A DNA stretch of 64,000 bases, from assembly GCF_900114975.1 (NCBI RefSeq), contig NZ_FOUU01000003.1, forward strand, positions 121,636 through 185,635, written 5' to 3'. Below, piece by piece: positions 16,673-26,007 of this stretch (positions are counted from its first letter, which is position 1; each line of letters begins with the position of its first letter). This DNA is from Thermodesulforhabdus norvegica. Its GTDB lineage: Bacteria > Desulfobacterota > Syntrophobacteria > Syntrophobacterales > Thermodesulforhabdaceae. A program made the translations under genes and the position numbers. The notes under the pieces were generated by a model. The model was not told the DNA's origin. It worked only from the letters and a program-made list of their open reading frames with translations, and made no database searches.

Positions 16673-17539
16673 ATGAGTGCATCCATCGGGAGTTATCGGT
16701 TTCGTTTTACAATGGAAAAGCTTGCTTTTCTCTGTTTGAGCACGGCGCTTGCGGTGCCCGTAAAGGCTGTGCTCCTGCACCTGCTTAACCTTAACATTCC
16801 AATCCTCACGCATAAAACCCCATGGTGGAATGCCAAGTGGGTTACTGAATCCCCATGGGGTTCTTTCGTTTGTTTTTTTGTCGTTTTTTCTTTTGTTTAT
16901 TCCTGTCTTTTTTTGCTCTGGGGTCTAATCCAGGAGTTTGCGGTAATCAGACTTTCAGGACGAAGGTCTATAAAAAACCCGACGACGGTCTCTCCCGAAG
17001 AGATAAACGGCTTTCTTCACCCTTACAGAAGGATGAAGTGGTTGTTGGAGAGACTTCCTTCCGAAAACCTTATGGTTTCCTGCAACCACCGCCTTGCGAA
17101 TTATGATGTAAATTATGCAGGTTATCATTGGAATGTGATCAAAAAGCTAATCTTTCTTCTACTTATGTCGGGGTGGATTCTCAGTCTTTACAGGTTCTAT
17201 TTCTTCGCTTCAGGAATTATTCAGGGTGATTTTACGGTTCACAATCTGGGTCGGTATGTTGCCTTGAGTTTCAGGGCTTTCTACCATGTCTTTTTGGCCT
17301 GTATGGTGGTTTTCCTGATCGGTTATATCGGCTACAGGGTGTGGTTGCACTACATTACATTGATGGATGATTTTTTTTACGAAGCCTTTCTGGAAACTTA
17401 CGGTGGATCGGGACGAAAGCAAGATTCGGCCGTCAATGACCTGGATGAGATAAGGTTTCGCATTCTGCGTATAGAAAAAATGGTTGAAACCCTCGTATCT
17501 GCATTGCATAGGCAGAGGGCAAACGACAAAGGAAGCTAA
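16673..17539 (+). CDS. Membrane protein of unknown function
   Basis: 288 residues with about four hydrophobic segments (near residues 15-35, 62-90, 160-182 and 208-230) and a charged C-terminal tail with a short coiled coil. I recognise no family. The ATG at 16673 has only a weak ribosome site; an in-frame ATG at 16712 is an alternative. It sits between the acyl-CoA operon and a DciA-like gene, 14 bases before the latter. Confidence 0.6.
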   Translation: MSASIGSYRFRFTMEKLAFLCLSTALAVPVKAVLLHLLNLNIPILTHKTPWWNAKWVTESPWGSFVCFFVVFSFVYSCLFLLWGLIQEFAVIRLSGRRSIKNPTTVSPEEINGFLHPYRRMKWLLERLPSENLMVSCNHRLANYDVNYAGYHWNVIKKLIFLLLMSGWILSLYRFYFFASGIIQGDFTVHNLGRYVALSFRAFYHVFLACMVVFLIGYIGYRVWLHYITLMDDFFYEAFLETYGGSGRKQDSAVNDLDEIRFRILRIEKMVETLVSALHRQRANDKGS

Positions 17540-17553
17540 CGGTTTTTATAACA

Positions 17554-18075
17554 ATGTCGGAAACTTCCAGAGAACCGGTTCCGGTCTCCGAACTTGTTCA
17601 GAGACTCATAGAAAAACAGCCCTTTTCTCTGGGTGGTGTTCTGGGCCGTTGGGAAGACATTGTGGGAGAACAGGTAGCAAGGTATGCGGTTCCCGTAAGC
17701 CTCAAAAAAGGCGTACTCAAGATACATGTGCTGGACAGCGTCTGGAAACATCACATGGAACTGAATGCCCGGGATCTGATCTGCAAGATCAATTCCCGCT
17801 TTCCCGTTGAAGTGGTTAGTAAGCTGGTCGTCAAAGTTGGTCCCGTTGAAGCTTGGGATAAAGGTTCAGGGGTTTCCGAACCCGAAGTGAAGCGAGAGGG
17901 CAAAAAAAAGAAAAGACGGCTCAGGAAGGCTAAGACCTATCCGTTGACTCCTGAATCCAAAAAATTCATAAAAGAGCTTCGTGATCCCGAACTGAAGCAG
18001 CTTGCCCGCAGGCTGCTGAAGTTGTTTCCTCCGGAAGAGGATATAAAAAGTTTGGAAAAGGAGAAAACCAGATGA
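17554..18075 (+). CDS. DUF721/DciA-like protein
   Basis: 173 residues. The N-terminal half has the DUF721 pattern: LGGVLGRWEDIVGEQVARYAVPVS, then GVLKIHVLDSVWKHHMELN and a following NSRFP. DciA proteins of this family load or assist the replicative helicase DnaB in bacteria without DnaC. The C-terminal half is a lysine-rich linker and short helix, longer than in minimal family members. It overlaps the cupin gene by 4 bases. Helicase loading is inferred from family only. Confidence 0.7.
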   Translation: MSETSREPVPVSELVQRLIEKQPFSLGGVLGRWEDIVGEQVARYAVPVSLKKGVLKIHVLDSVWKHHMELNARDLICKINSRFPVEVVSKLVVKVGPVEAWDKGSGVSEPEVKREGKKKKRRLRKAKTYPLTPESKKFIKELRDPELKQLARRLLKLFPPEEDIKSLEKEKTR

Positions 18076-18422
18076 AGGTCGTCCGCTATCGGGATGTTCC
18101 TGCCAGAGTGATGGACGGTGGTGGAGTAAAAGGTGTGCGTGGAAGGGTTTTGATCGGAAAAGATGACGGCGCCGGAAAATTTTGCATGAGAATTTTTGAG
18201 CTCGAACCCGGCGGCCATACACCTCTGCATGCTCATGACTGGGAGCATGAGATATTCGTCCATAAGGGAAGTGGTTCGGTCTGGCAAAAGGGGCAGTGGG
18301 TTCCTATTGAGGAAGGAACGGCCATTTTTATTCCGGGAGGAGAAGAACATCAGATCAGGAATACCGGCACCGAAGTACTCACCTTCGTATGCCTTATTCC
18401 TTCCGGACCACCGGAGCTTTAA
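18072..18422 (+). CDS. Small cupin-domain protein
   Basis: 116 residues forming one cupin barrel. Motif 1 reads GGHTPLHAHDWEHEIFVHKGSG, with the His-x-His...Glu...His metal ligands; motif 2 reads FIPGGEEHQIRNTG, with the final His. This type of single-domain cupin often binds a metal and acts on small molecules, or acts as a sensor. The start overlaps the DciA-like stop by 4 bases. Substrate unknown. Confidence 0.8.
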   Translation: MKVVRYRDVPARVMDGGGVKGVRGRVLIGKDDGAGKFCMRIFELEPGGHTPLHAHDWEHEIFVHKGSGSVWQKGQWVPIEEGTAIFIPGGEEHQIRNTGTEVLTFVCLIPSGPPEL

Positions 18423-18459
18423 TTTCCTGTATTTCTAGAGATCGGCAAAGAAAATAATT

Positions 18460-18481
18460 GGGCGGGTGACGACACCCGCCC
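18460..18481 (-). terminator. Intrinsic terminator of trpB (possibly bidirectional)
   Basis: GGGCGGGTG (18460-18468) and CACCCGCCC (18473-18481) form a perfect 9-bp stem with a 4-base loop. On the minus strand a T-rich tract follows, suiting termination after trpB; the plus-strand cupin gene converges on it. Confidence 0.75.
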
Positions 18482-18499
18482 TGAGGTGGTATTTTCTGT

Positions 18500-19861
18500 T
18501 TACTCCTGTCTCGTGATGGCATTAACTTCTTTCAATGTTTTTTGAATTTCTTCTTCTGAAAGGGCGTGATTTGAGAGCCCTCCTTCCAGATACGCTTCAT
18601 AAGCACCCATGTCGAGTAGCCCATGACCGCTGAAGGTAAACACTATAACCCTTTCACGGCCCTCTTCTTTTGCGAGTTTTGCTTCTTCGATAACTGCGGC
18701 GATTGCGTGGTTCGTCTCGGGAGCAGGAATCGTTCCTTCGGCGCGTGCCCAGGCAACTCCGGCTGCAAAGGATTCCAGCTGATTTACAGCTCTGGCTTCG
18801 ATTATTCCTTCCTTGAAAAGCTTGCTCACAATCGGTGCCATCCCGTGGTAACGAAGACCTCCGGCATGAAGAGGAGGTGGCATAAAATTATGGCCCAGGG
18901 TGTACATCGGTAGGAGAGGTGTCTTACCCGATGTGTCGCCGAAATCGTAAAGAAATTTTCCCTTCGTGAGAGTGGGGCAGGAGGCCGGTTCTACTGCAAT
19001 GATTTTTATCTCCTTCCCTTCAATTCGATCTTTCACGAAAGGAAGGGCAAGTCCTGCAAAGTTGCTTCCGCCTCCGGCACAGCCTATGATCACGTCCGGG
19101 TATTCACCGATGCTTTCCAGCTGCTTGCGGGCTTCCAGACCGATGATCGTTTGGTGAAGAAGGACGTGATTGAGGACACTTCCAAGGGCGTATTTTGAGT
19201 CTTTAGAACTCACGGCGACTTCAATGGCCTCGCTTATGGCTATGCCGAGACTTCCTGGTGAATCGGGATCTTCTGCCAGAATTTTTCTGCCCGTTTCCGT
19301 CCGATCGCTCGGGCTGGGTATGCATCTGGCGCCCCATATTTCCATCATCCTGCGCCTGCAGGGTTTCTGGTTATAGCTAACCCTTACCATGTAAACTTCA
19401 CATTCAAGGCCAAACCGTGAACAGGCAAAGGCAAGGGCGCTTCCCCACTGACCCGCACCGGTTTCGGTACAGATCTTCCTAGTTCCTTCCATTTTGTTGT
19501 AATAGGCCTGAGGGACTGCCGTGTTGGGTTTATGACTTCCGGGCGGGCTTACACTTTCGTCTTTTACGTAGATGCGAGCAGGGGTACCCAGAGCTTTTTC
19601 CAGGAAATAAGCCCGCCTGAGTGGTGTCGGGCGCCACAGGCAATAGGTCCGGAGCACCTCTTCGGGTATGTCAATCCACCTCTCGTTGCTGACTTCCTGC
19701 TCTATGAGCTTCGTCGGAAAGATTGCTTCCAGATCCTCCGGTCTTACCGGCCTTTTCGTGATAGGATGGAGGGGCGGGTCGAGAGGGGTGGGGAGATCGG
19801 CAAGAACGTTGTACCATCTTCGGGGTATTTCCTTTTGAGGCAAAACCACCGTGATATCCAT
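18500..19861 (-). CDS. trpB: Tryptophan synthase beta subunit, TrpB2 type
   Basis: PLP enzyme joining indole and serine to make tryptophan. The PLP lysine lies in [11 protein letters not shown], followed by [13 protein letters not shown] and the phosphate-binding [11 protein letters not shown]. The extended N-terminus (ending with ...[15 protein letters not shown]) marks the TrpB2 class, about 450 residues, often found without trpA. Start is taken at ATG 19861 because GGAGGA lies just upstream; the TTG 12 bases earlier overlaps that site. It lies alone downstream of the dsr operon terminator. It may serve indole salvage; trpA is not in the window. Confidence 0.92.
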   Translation of the reverse strand: MDITVVLPQKEIPRRWYNVLADLPTPLDPPLHPITKRPVRPEDLEAIFPTKLIEQEVSNERWIDIPEEVLRTYCLWRPTPLRRAYFLEKALGTPARIYVKDESVSPPGSHKPNTAVPQAYYNKMEGTRKICTETGAGQWGSALAFACSRFGLECEVYMVRVSYNQKPCRRRMMEIWGARCIPSPSDRTETGRKILAEDPDSPGSLGIAISEAIEVAVSSKDSKYALGSVLNHVLLHQTIIGLEARKQLESIGEYPDVIIGCAGGGSNFAGLALPFVKDRIEGKEIKIIAVEPASCPTLTKGKFLYDFGDTSGKTPLLPMYTLGHNFMPPPLHAGGLRYHGMAPIVSKLFKEGIIEARAVNQLESFAAGVAWARAEGTIPAPETNHAIAAVIEEAKLAKEEGRERVIVFTFSGHGLLDMGAYEAYLEGGLSNHALSEEEIQKTLKEVNAITRQE

Positions 19862-19888
19862 GTCTTCCTCCAATCTTCGCTAACACAA

Positions 19889-19928
19889 AACCCACCTGCA
19901 CAGGCACTTTGGCCTGTGCAGGTGGGTT
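19889..19928 (-). terminator. Strong hairpin terminator of the dsr operon
   Basis: A perfect 17-bp inverted repeat (19889-19905 with 19912-19928) with a 6-base loop, 25 bases beyond the dsrP stop on the minus strand. On that strand the stem is followed by TTGTGTTAG, only a modest T-tract. It separates dsrP from trpB. Confidence 0.75.
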
Positions 19929-19953
19929 CCGGAATTACGTTCACTCAAGTGCT

Positions 19954-21114
19954 CTAGGCTGCAACCTCTTCCTTTATTGCAACGGCGATCTTGTACAGAA
20001 CGGCAAGGATAAAGAAGCCCGTAGCCCAGACACCCAGTGTTATAAAGACCTCGGGTATCGTGGGCATATACTCGGTTATACGCTCAAAGGGATTTGGAAT
20101 AAATCCCGCGATAACAAGGGTTATACCTTTCTCAATCCAGAGGCTGAAAAACGTGGCAAGACATCCGATCTTCAGCGTTTGTTCCTGTTTTCTCGTGTTC
20201 GGATTTATCAGAAGCACGAGAGCTACGACCGCAAGAATGTTGGACAGCCAGGTCCAGGGCACGAGCTTGGCGTGACCGTGTAGACCGAAGAGGAGATAGT
20301 CAAAGTGCATCGTATGGCTGGGAATCTGGCTGTAATAGGCCGTAAAGAGCTCAAGGAATACGAAGAACACGCTGATAATCAAGGCATAGGTGACGATCTT
20401 TGCCAGAGCCTGTATGGCCTCTTCACCCGGATCGAACTTGGTGCGCTTTCTGATAAAAAGAGCAAGCAATATCAGAAAAGCAGGACCCGAAGAGAATGCC
20501 GATGCAAGAAAACGAGCAGCCATAATGGCGGTGAGCCAGTAATGACGACCCGGAAGCCCGGCGTACAGGAAAGCCGTAACCGTGTGAATGCTTATCGCCC
20601 AGGGGATGGAAATGTAAATGAGAGGTTTTACCCACCTGGGAGGGGCAACGCCCATCCTTTCGGCATCCAGCACATTCCAGCCGATGAGAATATTAAGAAG
20701 CAGGTAACCGTTAAGAACGATCATGTCCCAGAAAAGTATTGAGTTGGGGGTGGGATACCTCAGCACATTAAAAAGCCTGTGAGGCATACCGAGGTCGACT
20801 ATAATGAAAAGCAAACACATTGATACGGCAGCTATGGCCAGAAACTCACCCAAGATCGTGATACGCCCGAAAACTTTGTAGTTGTGAAGATAATAGGGCA
20901 AAACAACCATAACGGCAGATGCCGCAACACCGACGAGAAAGGTAAACTGAGCAATATAAAGACCCCAGGATACGTCACGGCCCATACCGGTTATGGTCAA
21001 ACCCTTGGTGAACTGAAAGAGGTAACAAATAAAGCCCAGGCCCATCAACACAAGCAGACCCAGGAGTAACCTCTTAAACTGTTCTCCTGCAGTGGTAAAA
21101 ACCCTGTCCAGCAT
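19954..21114 (-). CDS. dsrP: DsrP, NrfD/PsrC-family membrane subunit of the DsrMKJOP complex
   Basis: A 386-residue polytopic inner-membrane protein with about ten hydrophobic segments, of the NrfD/PsrC family that interacts with quinones. Typical features are YIAQFTFLVGVAASA in helix 2 and WGLYIAQ near the start. It is the last gene of the operon dsrMKJOP, 22 bases after dsrO. In sulfate reducers the complex moves electrons between the menaquinone pool, periplasmic cytochromes and DsrC trisulfide in the cytoplasm. Followed by a strong hairpin. Confidence 0.94.
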   Translation of the reverse strand: MLDRVFTTAGEQFKRLLLGLLVLMGLGFICYLFQFTKGLTITGMGRDVSWGLYIAQFTFLVGVAASAVMVVLPYYLHNYKVFGRITILGEFLAIAAVSMCLLFIIVDLGMPHRLFNVLRYPTPNSILFWDMIVLNGYLLLNILIGWNVLDAERMGVAPPRWVKPLIYISIPWAISIHTVTAFLYAGLPGRHYWLTAIMAARFLASAFSSGPAFLILLALFIRKRTKFDPGEEAIQALAKIVTYALIISVFFVFLELFTAYYSQIPSHTMHFDYLLFGLHGHAKLVPWTWLSNILAVVALVLLINPNTRKQEQTLKIGCLATFFSLWIEKGITLVIAGFIPNPFERITEYMPTIPEVFITLGVWATGFFILAVLYKIAVAIKEEVAA

Positions 21115-21136
21115 AGCTCTCCCTCATACCTTGACG

Positions 21137-21922
21137 TTAAACGATGTAATAAACATTGGGATAAGTTCCAAGTTCGAACTTTCTACGGAGCGTGAATTTT
21201 TCCTTGAGAATCCTTCTTACCTCAGACACCGGGTCTTCAAGGTCTCCGAAGATAAGGGCTTTAGCAGGGCATGCTTCAACGCAGGCCGGTTGCAGCCCGA
21301 CGGCAAGCCGCTCAGGACAGAAGGTGCACTTCTCGACAACACCCCGACGCCGTGTGGGAAAATCGTAATTCAACTGCTTAATGTAAGGACGAGGATCTCT
21401 CCAGTTGAAGCTTCTTGCCCCGAAGGGACAGCCGGCCATGCAGTACCTGCATCCGATGCACCTGTGGTGATCCATCATCACAATGCCGTCTTCTCTCTGG
21501 AAAGTCGCCTTTGTGGGACATACCTGCACGCAGGGCGGATTTGCACAATGGTTGCAGAGCAGAATAAAAGGTCCCTCCCTGAGCTCTTCAGGCACGTATT
21601 CATGAGCCGTCCCCGGGAAGGCGTGTTCAAAGGTATCCTGCCATATCCATTTTATTTCTTCTTCGCCTTCTATGGTAGGGACATTATGAACGGTATGACA
21701 GGCCTCACTACAGCGGGTACATTCGCCGTGCCGTCTCTGATACTCCTGGCACTTCGGCACGTCCACTACCATAGCCCAGCGCTTTCCGGTAATGGCTTCG
21801 GGCAGGTTCACATAAGCCGGGCCCTTTTTTTCCTGCGCTACAGCTTTCACAAACGGTAGCGCCGAAAGCCCAACAGCACATGCTCCGCTTATCTTCAAAA
21901 ATGTTCTTCTATCTTTATTCAT
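21137..21922 (-). CDS. dsrO: DsrO, periplasmic ferredoxin-like iron-sulfur subunit
   Basis: 261 residues with a twin-arginine signal (DRRTFLKISG) followed by a hydrophobic stretch, so Tat export to the periplasm is expected. Several cysteine clusters bind [4Fe-4S] centres: CTRCSEAC, CNHCANPPCVQVCP, CIGCRYCMAGCP, CTFCPERL and a final CVEACP. It is of the DmsB/PsrB type and would dock on DsrP. Lies 3 bases after dsrJ on the minus strand. Confidence 0.94.
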   Translation of the reverse strand: MNKDRRTFLKISGACAVGLSALPFVKAVAQEKKGPAYVNLPEAITGKRWAMVVDVPKCQEYQRRHGECTRCSEACHTVHNVPTIEGEEEIKWIWQDTFEHAFPGTAHEYVPEELREGPFILLCNHCANPPCVQVCPTKATFQREDGIVMMDHHRCIGCRYCMAGCPFGARSFNWRDPRPYIKQLNYDFPTRRRGVVEKCTFCPERLAVGLQPACVEACPAKALIFGDLEDPVSEVRRILKEKFTLRRKFELGTYPNVYYIV

Positions 21923-21925
21923 GCC

Positions 21926-22354
21926 TTACTCCCCTTTTGCAACTTGCTCAACCTGTTGACCCTGCGGTGGTTCCAGATGGCAATCCCAGCAATAAGGTTT
22001 AAGACCGATGTAATTATGACAGGTATCGCAAAACTGCGCCTTGTTGGAATGGCATTTCATGCACGCTAGCTGAAGGCTTGCCGGATAGGTTGCCCCACCG
22101 GCCGTCACATAATATCGTCTGCCGTTACGCACAACCTCGGTACGCCAGTCGTTGAGCATGACCATGTGAGATGTTCTCATGTAATCTCTCGCCGCCACGC
22201 ACTCCTTTTTCTCCATCTTCTGAATTTCAGGGGTCTCAAGGCTGGGTTGCGGGGGTGTAGCGGCCTTTCCGCCGTTGTACCAGAAGGGAAAGGTGCTCAG
22301 CCCCAGAAATATTGCCAACCCTATAAGAATGGGTTTTGCATCATAGATCCTCAT
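21926..22354 (-). CDS. dsrJ: DsrJ, triheme cytochrome c
   Basis: 142 residues with an N-terminal hydrophobic anchor/signal and three c-type heme sites: CMKCH, CDTCH and CWDCH. This matches DsrJ, the small periplasmic triheme cytochrome unique to DsrMKJOP complexes. Its start overlaps dsrK by 14 bases, indicating translational coupling. Confidence 0.94.
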   Translation of the reverse strand: MRIYDAKPILIGLAIFLGLSTFPFWYNGGKAATPPQPSLETPEIQKMEKKECVAARDYMRTSHMVMLNDWRTEVVRNGRRYYVTAGGATYPASLQLACMKCHSNKAQFCDTCHNYIGLKPYCWDCHLEPPQGQQVEQVAKGE

Positions 22355-23969
22355 CTTCTACTTCCTCCTCCATGCCGGGCAGGGGTTCTCCACGGAGATC
22401 CGTGGTTCGTTTCTTTTCGCCTTCCATAACAAGGGCGTTTCCTACAAGCTCATGCAAACCGGTAACTCCAACGCCGGGTACCCAGTAGTTCATAAGAGGT
22501 GTAAGAACTGCTCGGTCGATTGCGCAGATGCAACAGAGCATATTCACGCCGTGCTTATCATGGACATGCTTTACGGCATTTGCCCTGGGCAATCCACCAC
22601 GCATTCTCATTTCCATGAACTCGTCGGTATTCAGACCGGAACCGCTTCCACAGCAGAAGGTCTGCTCACGTATGGTTTCCGGAGGCATCTCATAAAAGTT
22701 GTTGCACACGTGCTTCAAAACATACCTGGGTTCTTCAAACATGCCCATACCGCGTGATACGTTGCAGGAATCGTGGAAGGTAACACTAAGGTGGTCGTTC
22801 CTGCTTGGATCAAGTTTGAGTTTACCGTGACGAATGAGGTCAGCGGTGAACTCGACTATATGAATCATCTTGGTTGCCTTTGCATGCTCAAACTTTGTGC
22901 CCGTTATGGGTGAAACCGGCACCTCCAGGAAGTCCGGCGGCCCCCACCAGGTGTTCAGGTACTGATGTACGAGGCGCCACATGTGACCGCATTCACCGCC
23001 AATGATGTACTTGACGCCGAGACGTTTGGCTTCAGAGTAGATCTTGTAGTAAAGGCGTTTCGCCATCTCATGAGACGTGAAGAAACCGAAGTTTCCGCCT
23101 TCCGACGCATAGGTGCTCCAGGTGTAATCCAGACCCAGTTCGTGGAAGAGCATGAGATATCCCATGCAGGTGTAAGTTCCGGGATCTGCAAAGACGTCAC
23201 CCGACGGTGTAACAAATAAAATCTCTGCACCCTTGCGGTTAAAAGTGGGTTCGGGTCTGATACCGGTAACCTCTTCGATTTCGTCGCAGAAAAATTCGAT
23301 CATATCCCGGAAGGCATGGGGCTGAATGCCGAGATGGTTACCCGTGCGGTAGCAATTGGCCACAGGCCCCATGATCCAGTCGATATTGCAACCGAGCAGA
23401 TTGATAAGTTCCCTTGCTATGATCGTGACTTCCGCCGTGTCAATTCCGTAAGGACAGAATACCGAGCATCGACGACACTCGGTGCACTGAAAAGCATAGT
23501 GCCATATCTCCTTGAATACGTCTTCGGTAAGCTCACGGGCGCCACCTCTGCGGCCGAACATCTTACCGCCCACGGTGAAATACTTCCGGTAAATGGACCT
23601 CAAAAGCTCGGCCCTCAAGACGGGCATGTTCTTGGGATCGCCACTCCCGATGAAGAAGTGGCACTTATCAGCACAGGCTCCGCACCTTACGCAGATATCC
23701 ATAAAAAGCCTGAAAGTTCTGAACCGCTCCAGACGCTCCTTGATACCTTCCAGAAAAATTTCTTTCCAGTTGGGCGGCAGTTTCCAGTCCTCATCGAGAG
23801 GATTCCATTCCCTGGGATTGGGAAGCCCCACTTCTTCCAGAAGCCTGGGCTTCGCTGCGTAACAGTAGTTTCCCGGTTTCAGGTTAACCGGAACGTCCAT
23901 CCACCATTTCTCTGGTGGGGTATGATCAATGCTTTCAAAAAGCTCGTTACTCTTGGGAAGCTTGGCCAT
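22341..23969 (-). CDS. dsrK: DsrK, heterodisulfide reductase-like iron-sulfur subunit
   Basis: 542 residues, cytoplasmic face. Two ferredoxin-type clusters (CVRCGACADKC and CTECRRCSVFC) precede CCG-type domains: GGECGHMWR, then FHDSCNVSRG and FCCGSGSGLNTDEF, which in HdrD/DsrK hold the catalytic cubane cluster for disulfide chemistry. DsrK is thought to reduce the DsrC trisulfide. Six bases after dsrM. DsrC and dsrAB are not in the window. Confidence 0.94.
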   Translation of the reverse strand: MAKLPKSNELFESIDHTPPEKWWMDVPVNLKPGNYCYAAKPRLLEEVGLPNPREWNPLDEDWKLPPNWKEIFLEGIKERLERFRTFRLFMDICVRCGACADKCHFFIGSGDPKNMPVLRAELLRSIYRKYFTVGGKMFGRRGGARELTEDVFKEIWHYAFQCTECRRCSVFCPYGIDTAEVTIIARELINLLGCNIDWIMGPVANCYRTGNHLGIQPHAFRDMIEFFCDEIEEVTGIRPEPTFNRKGAEILFVTPSGDVFADPGTYTCMGYLMLFHELGLDYTWSTYASEGGNFGFFTSHEMAKRLYYKIYSEAKRLGVKYIIGGECGHMWRLVHQYLNTWWGPPDFLEVPVSPITGTKFEHAKATKMIHIVEFTADLIRHGKLKLDPSRNDHLSVTFHDSCNVSRGMGMFEEPRYVLKHVCNNFYEMPPETIREQTFCCGSGSGLNTDEFMEMRMRGGLPRANAVKHVHDKHGVNMLCCICAIDRAVLTPLMNYWVPGVGVTGLHELVGNALVMEGEKKRTTDLRGEPLPGMEEEVEDEDL

Positions 23970-23975
23970 ATTCTC

Positions 23976-24995
23976 CTACTCCTCTTGTTCCTCTACCGGT
24001 TTTTCAAGCGGTTTCTCTACCGGAATTCCCGCCTCTACCATCTTTTCCCTGAACTCCTCTTCATATTCTTCATAAGTGTGAACTTTAACGGGATAATCCC
24101 ACGGATTCACATGACGGACCATCCTGCTGTTATTGGGCAGGTTTCTGGTAGGGCTGAGAAATACGCCGGGCATATGCATAAGCTTGCTGAAGGGAAAATA
24201 AGCAAAAAGCACACTTACAAAGAAAAGATGCATGTAAAAGAATACGCTTATACCCTCGGGAACCGTGGGATGGAATGTCGCAAGGCCCATGGTCAATTCC
24301 TTAATTTTTACTATATCAACCCTCCAGAAGTACCTCATAAAGATACCGCTCAAAACCAGAGCCAGAATAAGAAAAAGGGCGAAGTAGTCCGAGGGCAGGG
24401 AAACGTATTTTACCTGAGGTATTATAATTCTCCGGATAAGCAGGTACGTAGCCGCAGCTACGATAATGATATCGCTCATTAAAAGCCCCGGCAGGGCCAT
24501 CTCAAAAAACGTATCGGCCTGCTCCAGAAAGCTGATAAAACCGGGCACTGGATCAGTGAAAAACCTGAGATGCCTCAAAAAAATCACCAGGAAGGAATAG
24601 TGAAATGCCAGCGCCGCAATCCAGAGCCACTTTTCCCAGTGATAGGTAATCTTACCTTCTCGCTTCATCATCTTGGTGTTTCTGAAGAGTGACCGGAATA
24701 CCAAAATCTCAAGGGCCATTCGCCCGACCACACCCCATTTCGTATAAGGGCTGTCGATCTTGGACGGTTTGATCCAGGACAATGAATATTGCTGACCCGT
24801 CGTGGTGGGAATTCGGAAGGGTACCGCCGACCTGGCCCACATAAAGACCTTATAGATAAAACCGAGGAAAAACAGCGTAACGGCCGTATAAGGCACAATT
24901 ACGCCGAAAAGGTACTCCAGACCGAGGAGCTTAACCCCCACAAAAACAAAAAGGGCAAGCCCCAGGACGACGTTAAGCGCAAATTTCATCCCCAT
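23976..24995 (-). CDS. dsrM: DsrM, cytochrome b-type membrane subunit
   Basis: 339 residues with about six hydrophobic segments, related to nitrate reductase gamma subunit NarI, which carries b-type hemes and oxidises or reduces quinone. First gene of the core operon. ATG 24995 follows AGGTAAGG. The acidic tail EKPVEEQEE is cytoplasmic by prediction. It partners DsrK. Confidence 0.92.
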   Translation of the reverse strand: MGMKFALNVVLGLALFVFVGVKLLGLEYLFGVIVPYTAVTLFFLGFIYKVFMWARSAVPFRIPTTTGQQYSLSWIKPSKIDSPYTKWGVVGRMALEILVFRSLFRNTKMMKREGKITYHWEKWLWIAALAFHYSFLVIFLRHLRFFTDPVPGFISFLEQADTFFEMALPGLLMSDIIIVAAATYLLIRRIIIPQVKYVSLPSDYFALFLILALVLSGIFMRYFWRVDIVKIKELTMGLATFHPTVPEGISVFFYMHLFFVSVLFAYFPFSKLMHMPGVFLSPTRNLPNNSRMVRHVNPWDYPVKVHTYEEYEEEFREKMVEAGIPVEKPLEKPVEEQEE

Positions 24996-25037
24996 AGCAC
25001 CTTACCTCGCTCCTCCTCACTGGTTGAACATTACCGT

Positions 25038-25592
25038 TTAATTTTCGCCAACGGGATCTCCCGATCCGGAAGATTCGTCCGAATCGGAGATCTCGTACAC
25101 CAGCCCTGCCCGTTGCAAAAGTCTGAAGGTTCTGTTTTTTACTTCCTGAACCCTCAGTTCGTAGAGCGTTTCCCGGCAAGCCATGTATATATCAAAGGAC
25201 TTCAACATTATTGAATCAACAACCTCGTCAATATCCCGGATGGACTTTTCACTCAATGAAGGCCTGGATTTTTCAGAAACGGAACGGATTACCAATTTGA
25301 AAGAAGGAATGAAGCCCACGGCTTCAGAAGGCTTGAATCCCTGTACCGCCCGAACTCTTATGATTCTGTCAAGAAAAGAAAGCAGTTCGTCATCTCTGGA
25401 TTTTTCGTCAATCATCCAGTCTATAATGCCTTCTACGCCTTCTTTTATGGCCGATCCCACGGGGTTTAAAAAAGGGTTCTTCTCGGATCGCACAAACCTA
25501 GCCGTCTCTTCCGGGTAGGTTTGTAAGATATGTTCAAACCATTCCCTTACAATACGTTCCCGGTTTTTCGCCAGGAACTCCCTCCAGTCCAT
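25038..25592 (-). CDS. RsbRD N-terminal-like protein upstream of dsrM
   Basis: 184 residues, all helical, with the pattern of the RsbT co-antagonist RsbRD N-terminal domain: a WREFLAKNRERIVREWFEHIL start, an RSEKNPFLNPVG middle and a FKPSEAV helix. Proteins like this commonly lie directly upstream of dsrM in sulfate reducers, with unknown function. There is no STAS domain, so it is not a full stressosome protein. A globin-like sensor or a regulator of the Dsr complex is possible; not shown. Confidence 0.75.
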   Translation of the reverse strand: MDWREFLAKNRERIVREWFEHILQTYPEETARFVRSEKNPFLNPVGSAIKEGVEGIIDWMIDEKSRDDELLSFLDRIIRVRAVQGFKPSEAVGFIPSFKLVIRSVSEKSRPSLSEKSIRDIDEVVDSIMLKSFDIYMACRETLYELRVQEVKNRTFRLLQRAGLVYEISDSDESSGSGDPVGEN

Positions 25593-25709
25593 TTCCGCCT
25601 CATAATAAAAGTTTGCCGATCCAGGTATCTCAGCTGGAAACCGCCACCCCCTTCCAACCTCTACAACAAACCCCCGATCCGGTCAAGACAATTCGTGACA
25701 CAAAGCACA

Positions 25710-25955
25710 TTACTTTTGGCTTTGCCTGAGGCTTTCCAGGGCCTGCTTCAGCAACTCGTTCTGTTCTCTTACACCGGCACAAACCTTATCCAGAATTTCT
25801 GAAACCTCTTTAAGGCCGGTCTCTTCACACCATCTCTTCCAGTCTTCATAACCCGTCAGATGTTCATCATTGTGTCGAATCCAGTGCTCTATGCGCTTGA
25901 TGAACTTTTCACGATCCTCCAATCTATGGTGTTCGTGGTGATTGATTTCGTGCAT
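25710..25955 (-). CDS. Small His-rich protein
   Basis: 81 residues starting at ATG 25955, which has GGAG 7 bases upstream; a GTG at 25991 would add 12 residues and is less likely. The N-terminus is histidine-rich (MHEINHHEHHRLEDRE), followed by HWIRHNDEH and a helical tail. The histidines could bind metal. It lies in the run between the RnfB-GltD fusion and the dsr genes. I do not recognise the family. Confidence 0.6.
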   Translation of the reverse strand: MHEINHHEHHRLEDREKFIKRIEHWIRHNDEHLTGYEDWKRWCEETGLKEVSEILDKVCAGVREQNELLKQALESLRQSQK

Positions 25956-26007
25956 GGCGAACTCCAGCCGGAAGGGCAGGGTAGCGATCACCCTGCCCGG
26001 TTAATTA

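Noticed and set aside
23316-24482. 388-codon plus-strand frame opposite dsrK/dsrM
   Set aside because: Shadow of the dsr genes; composition is not protein-like.
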